Positions 22,689-22,950 of a DNA stretch of 22,950 nucleotides are shown here, one piece after another (within the stretch, counting starts at the first letter, position 1; every line of letters starts with the position of its first letter). Location: NCBI GenBank assembly GCA_035640155.1, contig DASQWR010000068.1, positions 1-22,950 of the forward strand, given 5' to 3'. The notes below the pieces were generated by a model. The model was not told the origin of the DNA. It did not search any database and saw only the letters and a list, made by a program, of their open reading frames with translations. The position numbers and the translations under genes are program-made. Source of the DNA: JALYQB01 sp035640155 (GTDB taxonomy: Bacteria > Actinomycetota > Actinomycetes > Mycobacteriales > Pseudonocardiaceae).

Positions 22689-22950
22689 TCAGAGCAGCAC
22701 CTGGCAGCGGGTGCCGTGCAGGGCCGTCACCCTCGCGCCGAGACGACCGAGCTCGCGCAACCGCTCCATAGCCTCGGGTGACTCCAGCTCCACCTGCACC
22801 GACCCACGCTCCGACCTGCGGCGGGATGCGTCCAACGCGCGCCGGGCCAGATGCCCGGCCCGGACGGCGGCCTCCACCGTGCCGGTCGACACCAACTCGG
22901 CACGAGCGGCGCTGAGCCGGCTGAGCGCGTCGTCCAGCGCCTCGACGAGC
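22689..22950 (-). CDS. Unrecognised protein, C-terminal part (cut by window edge)
   Basis: The minus frame is open from the right edge to a TGA at 22691-22689, about 86 codons. The part from the edge (LVEALDDALSRLSRLSAARA, then AVRAGHLARRALDASRR) is Ala/Leu/Arg-rich and probably helical or coiled coil. The end (GSVQVELESP, then LGARVTALHGTRCQVLL) looks like a small beta-alpha-beta unit. A GTG at 22895 could be a start, but the frame continues past it without a stop, so I treat the gene as partial. It is probably co-transcribed with the amidase. No family recognised. Confidence 0.5.
   Translation of the reverse strand, partial: LVEALDDALSRLSAARAELVSTGTVEAAVRAGHLARRALDASRRRSERGSVQVELESPEAMERLRELGRLGARVTALHGTRCQVLL

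Noticed and set aside
1..22950. CRISPR arrays, tRNA or rRNA genes, insertion sequences, prophage genes
   Set aside because: No regularly spaced repeats, no tRNA-like cloverleaf or rRNA sequence that I recognise, and no transposase or integrase motif in any credible frame.

Overview
The window reads as a high-GC actinobacterial chromosome, most likely Pseudonocardiaceae or a close relative. The basis is strong GC bias at third codon positions, many GTG starts, ATGA/GTGA stop-start overlaps, an F420-type (Ddn) nitroreductase, a nitrobindin/FABP-like protein, and a nuo operon with the long NuoH, NuoJ and NuoN variants seen in Actinobacteria. This placement is inference; no rRNA or species marker is present.

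Region 1 (1-9646, + strand) is the 3' half of a complex I operon. It holds the end of nuoG and then nuoH, I, J, K, L, M and N, tightly packed with overlaps or gaps of at most 10 nt. A long-chain polyprenyl diphosphate synthase follows 29 nt after nuoN and probably makes the menaquinone side chain. NuoH, I, J and K join the peripheral arm to the membrane, NuoL, M and N are the antiporter-like proton pumps, and the prenyl synthase would supply the quinone acceptor.

Region 2 (9647-12251) has a decayed enoyl-CoA hydratase tail and a ZIP-family transporter on the minus strand. Divergent from the latter is a two-gene operon: a 2OG-Fe(II) oxygenase and an NmrA-like NAD(P)-binding protein.

Region 3 (12253-16785, all minus strand) is accessory. 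It holds a VapB/VapC (Phd-PIN) toxin-antitoxin pair with a readable leaderless promoter and repeated operator-like sites, an AraC regulator co-transcribed with a VOC protein, a gap with gene debris including an XRE-regulator tail, a nitrobindin-like protein, a GtrA-like membrane protein with a repeat-bearing tail, and a PmtA/KsgA-like methyltransferase.

Region 4 (16829-22950) holds a large FAD/Fe-S D-2-hydroxyacid dehydrogenase, a Ddn-family nitroreductase, a possible small minus-strand gene, a glycolipid-binding-domain protein, an amidase, and the 3' part of an unrecognised gene cut by the window edge.

I saw no rRNA, tRNA, CRISPR array, insertion sequence or phage genes. Nothing here is a clear new system. 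The best leads are the vapBC control region, the oxygenase-NmrA pair, the 18-bp tandem repeat joining two convergent stop codons, and the two gene remnants.
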